Positions 1 through 7,806 of a stretch of 21,408 bases of DNA are shown one piece after another. The notes below the pieces were generated by a model, which searched no databases, was not told the origin of the DNA, and saw only the letters and a list, made by a program, of their open reading frames with translations. A program made the position numbers and the translations under genes. Source of the stretch: Vavraia culicis subsp. floridensis (taxonomy: Eukaryota > Microsporidia > Pleistophoridae); assembly GCF_000192795.1 (NCBI RefSeq), contig NW_007360674.1, forward strand, positions 1-21,408, read 5' to 3'. The number at the start of each line of letters is the position of its first letter. The first letter of the stretch is position 1.

Positions 1-328
1 CGGTAGTACCAGCCATTACGCTTTCGCATTACATGAAAGCAGGCATTTCTTCGTGTTTCGTCCGTCTTTCTACTCCACTGTTCACCTCAAAGCTGTGATG
101 TGTGCACGGCATACGCTAAAATAGCCATGCTAACCTGTAATAATACCTCACTCGGTAAATCACAGAGACGCAGTCCTTCATACACTTCGGTACTTGTACC
201 GGTCATGGATTGGCATACCGCTTCCGCATCAACTGTTCACAGCCTTCCTCTCCCCGATTTAACCAACAATGCTATGCTCTGCTCTATTTAAAAAAATAAA
301 AATGCATAACCAGGCATTCTGCCACTGG
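1..328. other. Left-edge intergenic stretch, no gene seen
   Basis: I see no convincing gene here. The only open frames are short, and they either lack similarity to anything recognisable or mirror the 3' end of the transporter gene that stops at 329. An A/T run (about 288-303) lies just downstream of that stop and may be part of its 3' untranslated region or polyadenylation region. Confidence 0.5.
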
Positions 329-1912
329 TCATTCCTTTCTGATGGTCTCTACGTACAAAATGCTTGCCATCCCACCCACAACGATGCTCATCGCCTTCAG
401 CACCCCGATTCGCTCTCCCAGGAAAACTCCCGACATGCCAACAACGATTTTGTTGGTGGCTCCCATCATGCTCAGCGTGGTGGATGAAAGAGAGCGCAGG
501 CACCAAACGGTCGACAGGGCGACAAAGAACACAGATAGCCCTGACAATGCAATAAAGAGAAAAACCCTGTCATCGAAGTACGCCGAGCCGCTCAGCTCGA
601 GGAGATCGCCGATGAATGCCTTAATGATGAGAATGTTGTGCACGACTGCTAGGTCGGTCACCTTCTCCATGTTCAGAAGGAGCGTGTCCATGTAGTCCGG
701 CGAGGAAAGAACGTCATTCTCGAGAACACGCTTAAAGGATGAAATCGATGCATAGTTATCGAAGAGGAGGGAGAGCAGAAAGAGGAAGGGAATAGAGAGG
801 ATCTGCGAATACATAAGGCTTTCAAAGTCGTTTGGCTGGTTCTGCTTGCCCTTTTTTCTTGGTGTAAAGTCCCTTTTCTTCGTTTCTCTGTTGCCGTGCG
901 CATCTACGGCCTGTGCATTCTTGCCGGCACCACCATCTGGAGACGTGTGCTCTGATTGGCTGCCATCGAGCCCCTCGAACATCCGCACATAATCGCCTAT
1001 TCTGTTGTTCCTTACCTTCCTGGCCGCCTCGTTACAAAATACGATCACGGGCGCTGTGCATGTGCCACCGTTGCGAGTTGTGCATACCGCACCGCTTGGC
1101 ATTTCACGTGTATCGGGATGCATAGCATCACCTGTCTCGTCGCTGGTCACGACACGCAACATCCTTCTCAGGAGTTCCTTGCCAGCCCGATCTGTCGCGG
1201 CGATGCCTTCATCGTCCACATAGCATTTTCTGCCATGGTCGTGCGGACTGTGCGCCACGGCATCCTTCTTGTCTCCACGGCGCGTATTTTTCTCTGCCTC
1301 TCTCTGTCTCGCACGGATATGATGAACGATGGTCATCCGCAGGACAATCACGTACACCGCGCTTGCCACAACGTTGGTGCATATCCAGGCGTACCCCACA
1401 CGATCAACCCTTGTCTCGCTGTAATCCACAAGCATTCCGCTCACGATCATCATCGCGAAGCACAGAACGGAGAGCCGTGAGATGGTCCTGCCAAGGAGCA
1501 GCAGCTCAAGAACAGCGATCACAATCACCGAGTAGTTCTTGAACAGGGTAAACATCGAGATGGAGAGATGCGAGAGCGCACGCAATCCCGAAAATATCAT
1601 GAGCACCATCGAGACAGCCGAGGGTATCCAGTAGAACATGTGACGCAGTTCCAGGACAAATGTGCACACATTGATGGTCTTGAGGAGCATCAGAAGGGCA
1701 ACGATTATCACCGACTGCATCAGCAGAAGAAGAAACGTGGGATGGAACTCCAAGGTTGTGGTGATGTGCTTGTTGAGAAGCGTGGACACGAGGGATGAGA
1801 AGAGGTACAGCGGTATGAATGCAAATTTGTGCACTGTTGTCATACAGAGCTGTGATGTGCAGCTTTTATAATCCGACACGTCCTGTGTTTCGGCGCTGAT
1901 TGGCCCGGACAT
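329..1912 (-). CDS. Nucleotide-sugar transporter, GDP-mannose transporter (Vrg4)-like, with a large loop insertion
   Basis: The 527-residue protein has many hydrophobic helices in two blocks (about residues 28-195 and 364-522), as in the drug/metabolite-type transporters of the Golgi. Two motifs point to the GDP-mannose branch: FKNYS at 124-128, matching the FKN(L/Y)T motif, and SSTTLSMMGATNK ending near 488, matching the GALNK nucleotide-binding motif but with Ala-Leu changed to Ala-Thr. Proteins of this family carry GDP-mannose into the Golgi lumen in exchange for GMP, feeding mannosylation. Residues of about 197-361 are a hydrophilic, charged insertion absent from typical members (usual length 320-380). 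The first ATG (1912) is used; Met24 (1843) is an alternative that starts right before the first helix. Neither has a clear CCC motif. Substrate assignment is inference; a related sugar-nucleotide or triose-phosphate-type transporter is possible. Confidence 0.75.
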   Translation of the reverse strand: MSGPISAETQDVSDYKSCTSQLCMTTVHKFAFIPLYLFSSLVSTLLNKHITTTLEFHPTFLLLLMQSVIIVALLMLLKTINVCTFVLELRHMFYWIPSAVSMVLMIFSGLRALSHLSISMFTLFKNYSVIVIAVLELLLLGRTISRLSVLCFAMMIVSGMLVDYSETRVDRVGYAWICTNVVASAVYVIVLRMTIVHHIRARQREAEKNTRRGDKKDAVAHSPHDHGRKCYVDDEGIAATDRAGKELLRRMLRVVTSDETGDAMHPDTREMPSGAVCTTRNGGTCTAPVIVFCNEAARKVRNNRIGDYVRMFEGLDGSQSEHTSPDGGAGKNAQAVDAHGNRETKKRDFTPRKKGKQNQPNDFESLMYSQILSIPFLFLLSLLFDNYASISSFKRVLENDVLSSPDYMDTLLLNMEKVTDLAVVHNILIIKAFIGDLLELSGSAYFDDRVFLFIALSGLSVFFVALSTVWCLRSLSSTTLSMMGATNKIVVGMSGVFLGERIGVLKAMSIVVGGMASILYVETIRKE

Positions 1913-2265
1913 GCTGGCTGGCAGCAGCTGTGCCGGTCCGGATCAATGTGCTGTGCAGGTAACTGAGACGGGACATCTCAGCCAAACAAAGCGATTGGCA
2001 GCAGATCGAACGGAATTGCTGCGCTAACTGCGCATCGATAGAACGGACGAACAGTTCAGCACAGCGATCAGTGCGCGTGTCGCCTGCTGCGTAAAGATGT
2101 TCACAGCACAAGAACAAATTTATTGATCACAATGCCGCAAATATTCTGTTTTACGAGCAGGGAGCGGTTGCACCTGCAGAATCTGCCATAAGAAGTGAAA
2201 CACAGCAGAGTGTGGGAAACAGCGGCAGCTTTGATACGACGGGTGAGGAACAAACCGCTGTGCCG
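1913..2265. other. Intergenic, between tad3-like stop and transporter start
   Basis: About 350 bases lie between two genes on the minus strand. No conserved open frame is recognisable. The stretch should hold the transporter promoter and the 3' end of the deaminase-like gene (an A/T patch near 2115-2125), but I find no CCC-type start motif here. Confidence 0.4.
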
Positions 2266-3123
2266 CTACTCGGACAGCTTGTAGACGGCGTATCTGTGGT
2301 TGAATCGTTTGAACCCGTGGATTCGCAGCTTGCTGTACGTGCCCGTGCCGTCATGCACGTAGAACACGCGCCGTATTCTGCCGTGCACAAACGCCATGCT
2401 GCACGACAAGCAGGGCTCGTTCAGAACAAACGCGTCCAGTCCCGTGCACAGGTAGTCAATCTGCAGCTGCGAAACAGCCGTGACGGCGCTGAGGATGCCG
2501 TGGCTAAGGATGTCATCCCTGTCCCTCTCCACCGCCAATATCCGCCTGTTTGCAGGATTTGCTATCAAGCAGATGCATGCACATGCTGTTCCACCGTCCT
2601 TAGCAGGCTGACTGGCCGGCCTGGTACAATCCTTCGCACCTGCTCCTCCATGATCTACGCTCGTATCGCTTTTTTCGTGCGCATCGCCTTGCACCGCTCT
2701 GCACCCCGTACCACAATCCTCCCTGCCAGCCTGCACTTCTCTATCCGCTTTGCTCCCCCTCATCTCGCTCAGCATCCTCGTGTAACAGCTGCTAACATAC
2801 TCTTCATCCACCTTCTCTTCACGCACAGGATGGTAGTAGCACGGCCACATCTTGTTGTAAACAGCATGCTCATCACGACTTGCTGGGTAGTCAGCCGGAA
2901 CATCAACAACTATGAAGCCGCTCAACTCCCCCATTCCATAAAGCACCAGCGCGCTTCCATCGCCTATCTTGTTCACTCGTTTAAGGTGCCTGGGCACTCT
3001 GCACGCCTCGTTGTTCCTAATGCATGCGATAAAGACGTGAACACCGGACTGCGGGACACGCACAACGGAGGCCTTCATCAGCAATGGCCGTTTCTGAGGC
3101 GACCTCAGCTTCGCTATTATCAT
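2266..3123 (-). CDS. TAD3: tRNA-specific adenosine deaminase, non-catalytic subunit (Tad3/ADAT3-like)
   Basis: This 285-residue protein ends in a cytidine-deaminase-type zinc domain. The visible zinc ligands are His208, Cys238 and Cys241, in the contexts HGILSAV and NEPCLSCSMAFVHGRIRRV. The run YLCTGLDAFVLNEPCLSCSM matches the Tad2/Tad3 family closely. The His is followed by Gly-Ile rather than Ala-Glu, so the catalytic glutamate is missing. That is characteristic of the structural subunit Tad3, which pairs with Tad2 to convert A34 to inosine in tRNA anticodons. WPCYYHPVREEK, just past the first third, resembles the Tad3 'WP..FHP' segment. Residues about 125-185 are a hydrophilic low-complexity insertion. 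The ATG is preceded by GCCCC 14-17 bases upstream and an AT-rich box. The gene is divergent from the Chs7-like gene (274 bases between start codons). The Tad2 partner is not in the window. Confidence 0.8.
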   Translation of the reverse strand: MIIAKLRSPQKRPLLMKASVVRVPQSGVHVFIACIRNNEACRVPRHLKRVNKIGDGSALVLYGMGELSGFIVVDVPADYPASRDEHAVYNKMWPCYYHPVREEKVDEEYVSSCYTRMLSEMRGSKADREVQAGREDCGTGCRAVQGDAHEKSDTSVDHGGAGAKDCTRPASQPAKDGGTACACICLIANPANRRILAVERDRDDILSHGILSAVTAVSQLQIDYLCTGLDAFVLNEPCLSCSMAFVHGRIRRVFYVHDGTGTYSKLRIHGFKRFNHRYAVYKLSE

Positions 3124-3136
3124 CGTAAAAAACGGT

Positions 3137-3160
3137 GGGGCACGCCGCTGAATTTAAAAA
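3137..3160 (-). promoter_or_regulatory. CCCC start-proximal motif with AT box, tad3-like gene
   Basis: On the minus strand CCCC (3140-3137) lies 14-17 bases before the ATG at 3123. It is preceded by an A/T block (about 3160-3151) of the AAATTT type. This arrangement recurs before several genes in the window and fits the CCC-like signal described for microsporidian genes. Confidence 0.5.
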
Positions 3161-3389
3161 TGTACCTTCAGCACTCCGAAGAAAGACGAACGCCCGTGAA
3201 TTGGACAAATCGCACGTTTGGTCAATGCGGCACGTGCATTTTTGCGACAGCAACGAGAAAACGGAGAATCCGCAGCAAAATGAGAGAACAGCGCAGAAGA
3301 GCCGCCACGGGCCGGCAACGCGGATATTCCACACGGCACAATCACGAACCGCTAATTTATCACCATCCAGAAATAAACAAACGGCCTTG

Positions 3390-3392
3390 CCC
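3390..3392 (+). promoter_or_regulatory. CCC start-proximal motif, Chs7-like gene
   Basis: GCCC lies 6-8 bases before the ATG at 3398. It supports that ATG as the real start and suggests a very short leader. Confidence 0.45.
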
Positions 3393-3397
3393 ATTGC

Positions 3398-4186
3398 ATG
3401 GACATCGCCAATTTGGACCACACGTGTTCGCAGATCAACCTGCCATACTGCCGGTACATCGACAAGCCCGCATACTACCCTGCCCGGAACTACATGATCA
3501 TGGACTACCGACTACACTCTCTGTGCACACTCGTTCTTCTGATGGTGCTCATCATGTCGCTGGTGCGTCTCCACGTAAACATAAGGAAAAAGTACATAGC
3601 ATACGCCAGGGATGAGCTGATGCTCATATGCGATATTTATCTTGCACACCTTGTGCTCGAGTTCGTTCTGGTGCTCGAGCTGTTCAAGTCCAGACTGATA
3701 CTCACCGTTCAGCTGTCGCTGATCAACGCTGGCACATTCACTCTCATCCTACTGTGCATATTCTGCACCGCGCTCAACCTCATACACTCGTATGCCATCG
3801 TGCGCGTGCTTGCCGTCGCGTACTTCGCTGCAAGCCTGATTTTCTTCCTGCTCTTCCTGAACAACACCGTTCTCGTGTTCCTCAACTTCATTTTCAATCT
3901 CTTCCTTGTTCTTCTGTTTGTCTTCGTGCAGCTGTTCAAACTGGTAAGCAGCAGGGCAGAGGTGTGGTCATTCGGCAATCTCTTCATTTCCGTGCTGTTT
4001 CTTGCCATGTCGGTCCTCGTACTCTTCGTGGGCAACAACGTCATCTGCTTCGTGTGTGAAGGCTACTTGGACGGCTTGTTCGTTTTTCACATCTTTTTGT
4101 TCCTCAGCTTTCTGATGCTGCACAAGTACTGGCTGAGCACGTGTGATAAGGAGGTGGAGTGCACAGCAATACAATCGGGCAGTTGA
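3398..4186 (+). CDS. CHS7: Chitin synthase export chaperone, Chs7-like
   Basis: The 262-residue protein has seven predicted membrane helices (about 39-58, 74-95, 102-123, 133-153, 155-180, 194-212, 226-243). Several segments match the fungal Chs7 family: the N-terminal CSQINLPYCRYI (Chs7: C....LPLC), NIRKKYIAYARDE after the first helix, VICFVCEGYLDGLF (211-228) near the last helices, and the end LHKYWLSTCDKEVEC. In yeast Chs7 is an ER membrane protein needed for chitin synthase III to leave the ER. Microsporidia have a chitin endospore layer, so such a chaperone would serve spore-wall building. It is shorter than yeast Chs7 (about 316), mainly at the C terminus. The codons are strongly GC-ending, unlike genes beyond 4750. 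The start is supported by a CCC motif 6-8 bases upstream. Confidence 0.8.
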   Translation: MDIANLDHTCSQINLPYCRYIDKPAYYPARNYMIMDYRLHSLCTLVLLMVLIMSLVRLHVNIRKKYIAYARDELMLICDIYLAHLVLEFVLVLELFKSRLILTVQLSLINAGTFTLILLCIFCTALNLIHSYAIVRVLAVAYFAASLIFFLLFLNNTVLVFLNFIFNLFLVLLFVFVQLFKLVSSRAEVWSFGNLFISVLFLAMSVLVLFVGNNVICFVCEGYLDGLFVFHIFLFLSFLMLHKYWLSTCDKEVECTAIQSGS

Positions 4187-4200
4187 TGAGTTGCAGCGCA

Positions 4201-4293
4201 CGTGGTGTTCTTCCATGCTGTTCACAAACAATGAATGAGTGCAGACCGCGTGGTGTTCTTCCATGCTGTTCACAAACAATGAATGAGTGCAGA
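4201..4293. repeat. Tandem direct repeat, 48-bp period, two copies
   Basis: The 45-base unit beginning CGTGGTGTTCTTCCATGC and ending GAGTGCAGA occurs at 4201-4245 and again at 4249-4293 with no mismatch, giving a 48-base period. The left flank (GAGTTGCAG, about 4188-4196) resembles the unit end, hinting at an older partial copy. It lies between the Chs7-like stop and the V-ATPase F start. The period is a multiple of three, but no gene appears to use it. Confidence 0.95.
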
Positions 4294-4419
4294 ACACGGG
4301 CATGGATCTTCTGCTCATAGAATATAATAAAAATGTTTTTGCAGAACTGCACAAATCCCTGCTCGGTCCTACCTGATACTTCGTTTCATGTGGCCCATAT
4401 TTGCAGCACAATTTTCGTG

Positions 4420-4423
4420 CCCC
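4420..4423 (+). promoter_or_regulatory. CCCC start-proximal motif, V-ATPase F gene
   Basis: GCCCCG immediately precedes the ATG at 4425, with one base between CCCC and ATG. It favours that ATG over an upstream in-frame TTG at 4401. Confidence 0.5.
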
Positions 4424-4424
4424 G

Positions 4425-4724
4425 ATGACATATTCGATGAAGGAGAGAACGCTGGTTGGCCTGATAGCGGACGAGGGGATGGTGAAGGGCTTCCAGATGA
4501 CGGGCCTGGTGTTTGACAAGAAAAATCCGAATTTTCACATGGTCACTCCGACCACAAGTGATGAGCAGCTAGAGCAACTGTTTGAGGAACTGGTCGTCAG
4601 GCCGGACATCGCCATAGTTTTCGTGGGCGACTTTGTTGCGGAGCGAATTAAGACGAGCATGGGCAGATGGCGGGCGCTCGTACCCACGGTGCTGGCGATA
4701 CCTACGAAGACGGGCTGTCACTAA
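4425..4724 (+). CDS. VMA7: V-type proton ATPase subunit F (Vma7), copy 1
   Basis: The 99-residue protein matches the small V1 subunit F: LVGLIADEGMVKGFQMTGL (about 9-27), a central TTSDEQLEQLFEELVVRPDIAIVFVGDFVAERI, and the closing VLAIPTKT, equivalent to the family's 'P.VLEIPSK'. Subunit F sits on the central rotor of the V1 sector and couples ATP hydrolysis to proton pumping in vacuole-type membranes. It stops right after IPTKTGCH and lacks the 10-20 residue tail seen after IPSK in yeast (118 residues). The start at 4425 is chosen because CCCC precedes it directly and two in-frame ATGs (4425, 4437) follow. The 3' end and flank (4701-4750) recur inverted at the right edge of the window, so the gene is duplicated at least in part. 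Confidence 0.88.
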   Translation: MTYSMKERTLVGLIADEGMVKGFQMTGLVFDKKNPNFHMVTPTTSDEQLEQLFEELVVRPDIAIVFVGDFVAERIKTSMGRWRALVPTVLAIPTKTGCH

Positions 4725-4750
4725 TGTGACTGATCAACGATGGATGAGCA
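4701..4750 (+). repeat. Inverted repeat, left arm (V-ATPase F 3' end and flank)
   Basis: These 50 bases match the reverse complement of 21359-21408 at 48 positions. The two differences are a synonymous third-position change in the proline codon (CCT here, CCC there) and one base in the downstream flank. The arm covers the last seven codons, the stop and 26 bases of flank. The match on the coding side runs to the window edge, so its full length is unknown. Confidence 0.95.
4717..4730 (+). terminator. Small hairpin with the stop codon in its loop
   Basis: GTCAC-TAAT-GTGAC forms a perfect 5-bp stem whose loop contains the TAA stop of the V-ATPase F gene. It is followed at once by the palindrome TGATCA. 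The same hairpin is kept in the right-edge copy (21379-21392). Any role in termination or 3'-end formation is inference. Confidence 0.3.
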
Positions 4751-5823
4751 GCATTCTCAAATTGTTGAGCAAAAAGGCTTGATATGGTTTAATTATCTCT
4801 TTTTCTTTTTAGTAAATGTTTGCCGAACGGCTCGCAAGACAATAAAATCTACTTGGTGCTATTTGAATGCACCGTACATTTAGGAATGGTCGCTTGTTGT
4901 AAACTCATAGAATTACCGGCATTATCTTTCGCAAATATATTGGTTATGAAAGGAAAAGCATTTAACACCTTTTCTGTACCAACACCTCTGCTACAGAATA
5001 CCAAAGATTTACCTATTATCAAGGATGTCAACGGGTCCTGTTGTAACAAAAGTTTATTCTCAGACTACCGGCACCCGCCCCGATAAACCATCAGGCGTAT
5101 GGCACCATTTCAACTACAATACTCTCAATTATACTGCTCATTATAGTTAATAATCTTTTTTGTTCATTTCTCTACCTTTTGTGATTGCCCAAATTCTACG
5201 ATCAAATTGATGTGTTGTTTTCAAAATACTTTTAATCATAAATTTTTGGTATTATTTGCTGAAAAATGTGAGATCGTTCACGCTACGTTTGATCAGTCAA
5301 GCAAATTACCATCAATTTAAGCGTTTTATTTAAAAATACCAGTTGTTCGAATAATTTGTGAACAATTTGCCATTTATCGTATCGCGTGAAGTCCGTATGG
5401 TATCAGGAGAACAACATGTTCGATATTTTCGTTTTACCTTAACCATGTTACGGGAGTATCTTTATCGTTTGGGCGGATACATTTTTAATCACATGATGAC
5501 AACATCTTTTGCACTATGATTTGAACATCGTACTGCGGTAACGTTGAGAGATTCTTTTGTTAAGATTGAGTCCTACTTTGTTGATGTTGTGCAAAGAGTA
5601 TTTCTGTAGAAATTCATTTTTAGGTATAAAGGATCGTACAGATATTATACAAAGAAAGTTTTCATGCTTTTAGCGAAATGGGGCCTTGCATTCAGCATTC
5701 ATATCCGATTGATCGATAGAAAATGGAATATCAGTTATGTGTAAACATAGAAACATGCATTCTATAGAAATTGATTAGTTAACTTTACTTACTCTGATAG
5801 TAATTCTCGAGTCGACAGAACCT
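4725..5823. other. AT-rich intergenic stretch, one unsupported open frame
   Basis: This 1.1-kb stretch separates the V-ATPase F gene from the stop of the large secreted protein gene. An open frame on the plus strand (4820-5086, 88 codons, starting only at TTG) shows no recognisable domain and no start motif, so I do not call it. The base composition drops sharply in GC at the left end of this stretch. Confidence 0.45.
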
Positions 5824-7806
5824 TTACCCGCTTAATATATTAGCGAAACGACATGCCACATGCTCAAGGAACGAAGCACTTAAGAATGCGTAAGCTGACA
5901 ATCTAATCATCTCATTTCCGATTTCAAACGTTTCGCCAAGAATGTCCTGGAAATCTTTTTCATAATGAAGCATAAAACCTTTCTCTTCTTCTGGTTTCAA
6001 ATGCAGCAGATCAATCATATTCTTTGCAAACTCCGTTCTGTTTATCTTAAAAGGCTCCGAAAATGGTTCAGCACAGTCATTGTCCTGTAAGAGAGAGTTT
6101 CGCGCGCTGTTGCTTCTAAATTTGGGTGCAGATATCCCAACAGGCTCTCTAAATAGAACGTTCTGCATGTTTTCCCTTAAGATACGTGTTAACGCATCAT
6201 CTGTTTTGCCAGCAATATCAGAAAGCTCTGCTATAGTTGATTCAAATGGTGTTCTTACGAACATTCTATCCTGAATGTCTAATATTGAATTATCGATCAA
6301 ATGTTGCAGATGGTCCAAATTATTGAACATATCCCTGAAAGTTAGGTCTAATGAGCTGAAAATATTCGTAATTTTCTTCAATAATTCGCACATATGGAGT
6401 TTAAAGGTTTCTAGATCTAAGTTAGTCCTCCTGGTGTCATGGTATTCTATTGATTGTTCTAATTTCAATTCTATGTCATTATTGAGAAATGCCGAGCACT
6501 TTCTTTTGAGTGTGTATAGCTGTTCCATCAATCGTAACAGTTGCCAATCACAGTGGTTCCTGCACATAAAAATTTTGTTCTGCAGCTCTTTCTTAAACCT
6601 TTTTTTGATTGTAGCAGAGTATGTGCTATATCCGACTTTACATCCTATATTATCATACTTCACTAAAAACAGGATCAAATCCAAGAAAAACGTTGTGTTC
6701 CTAGCGATAGGTTGTTCGGTCTTTTCGGACAAACCAAGTAATTGTAGCAAATCACTAGTGTGAAGGGACTGGATTTCTTTTATATTTAGTTTCATTTGCA
6801 TTCTGTATAGCTCAACACTATGTCCAGGATAAATCTTCAGTTTTCTCTTTTTCTCCAGATCTATTCGGTCATAAAACGCCCGTGCTTGAGCTCTGATATT
6901 GGTCGTTCCTGTTCTATAACTTTGGTCAATTCTACCCGCACTTAGACTACTCGCTGAGTGTAGAAATGATCCGCATCTTTTCCTGATTGTATCTTTTTTT
7001 CGTATCCTCCCCGTATTTGCTGATTGTGCGAAAAAATACTCGGGTATTTCCAGATTTTTATTCAATCTCTCCCTGTATTTCACAGCTTCCCCAATAGCGC
7101 CTTCTTCTGGTATGGCAATTTCAGATTTGATCGTATTTTTTCGAACGCGGTGTTTTCTATTCAAGCTCAGCCTTCTTGTGAGGGTTGGTATGATACGCTC
7201 CCTCTCATCCGTTTTGTAGTGGTTTAAGTAGGAAGAATTATTTTCGTTGGAAGCAATGGGGTCGATGTTATTGCTCACCTCGTACACGCTGTACATTTGC
7301 CCCGTTAGCATGTCCTTGTTAATGGTGAGATTGATTTCAACAACTGGAGCATTTTTTTCTGTGTCTAAAACTATCCTTTTAAGCTTCAAACCATTTGATC
7401 GAAGCGCTTGTCCATTCAGGCAGTGCTCAAAATCAGATGCCTCTGCAGACACCTTGGTAAAGCTGTCCCACCACCGGCTCATCACTTTTTGGTTTAATTT
7501 TTTTTGACAATCCAAACCGGCACATTTAGCCACTTCATTCCTTACATGATTCTCTGAATCACATAGTTCGGTGTAGCTGTTGCGATTCTGTTTACGCAAC
7601 AATCTGTCTAAAAAACTCGTGTGTCCACAAGATTTGCTGCGCGGCCGAAACGTTGTTGTGCCATATGTACCGTTAGAATCATCTGTCACCGACCCAATGC
7701 TGTCTTTATAATGGTCGGGGGATACTTCATTTCGTGCCTCTAGCTCGTAATTACTGTCATCGTGATCTGATGGAGCGCATAAGCATGCTAAAAAGTAGGC
7801 GAGCAT
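5824..7806 (-). CDS. Large putative secreted protein of unknown function
   Basis: I do not recognise this 660-residue protein. It begins with a short hydrophobic stretch ending in Cys-Ala-Pro (MLAYFLACLCAPS), which could be a minimal signal peptide. Residues about 14-60 are polar and acidic. The middle is rich in Lys/Arg, with clusters RIRKKDTIRKR (about 266-277) and KKRKLK (about 317-322) that look like nuclear localisation signals. The C-terminal half (about 330-650) reads as many amphipathic helices, with scattered cysteines and no catalytic motif. There is no repeat or transmembrane segment apart from the N terminus. A TATAAG-like box lies about 30 bases upstream of the ATG and there is no CCC motif. 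Codon use is AT-rich, unlike the genes left of 4750. A host-directed effector is possible, but this is inference from the signal-like start and basic patches. Confidence 0.6.
   Translation of the reverse strand: MLAYFLACLCAPSDHDDSNYELEARNEVSPDHYKDSIGSVTDDSNGTYGTTTFRPRSKSCGHTSFLDRLLRKQNRNSYTELCDSENHVRNEVAKCAGLDCQKKLNQKVMSRWWDSFTKVSAEASDFEHCLNGQALRSNGLKLKRIVLDTEKNAPVVEINLTINKDMLTGQMYSVYEVSNNIDPIASNENNSSYLNHYKTDERERIIPTLTRRLSLNRKHRVRKNTIKSEIAIPEEGAIGEAVKYRERLNKNLEIPEYFFAQSANTGRIRKKDTIRKRCGSFLHSASSLSAGRIDQSYRTGTTNIRAQARAFYDRIDLEKKRKLKIYPGHSVELYRMQMKLNIKEIQSLHTSDLLQLLGLSEKTEQPIARNTTFFLDLILFLVKYDNIGCKVGYSTYSATIKKRFKKELQNKIFMCRNHCDWQLLRLMEQLYTLKRKCSAFLNNDIELKLEQSIEYHDTRRTNLDLETFKLHMCELLKKITNIFSSLDLTFRDMFNNLDHLQHLIDNSILDIQDRMFVRTPFESTIAELSDIAGKTDDALTRILRENMQNVLFREPVGISAPKFRSNSARNSLLQDNDCAEPFSEPFKINRTEFAKNMIDLLHLKPEEEKGFMLHYEKDFQDILGETFEIGNEMIRLSAYAFLSASFLEHVACRFANILSG

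Noticed and set aside
956..1480. 174-codon plus-strand frame
   Set aside because: Shadow of the sugar transporter gene on the other strand.
2212..3615. 467-codon plus-strand frame
   Set aside because: It is antisense to the Tad3-like gene, has no recognisable domain and an Arg/His-rich composition typical of GC-rich antisense frames.
3968..4519. 183-codon minus-strand frame containing a repeated 16-residue segment
   Set aside because: It is antisense to the Chs7-like and V-ATPase F genes. The peptide repeat is simply the 48-bp DNA repeat read in frame.
4820..5086. 88-codon plus-strand open frame after V-ATPase F
   Set aside because: It starts only at TTG and has no domain or start motif; not enough to call a gene.
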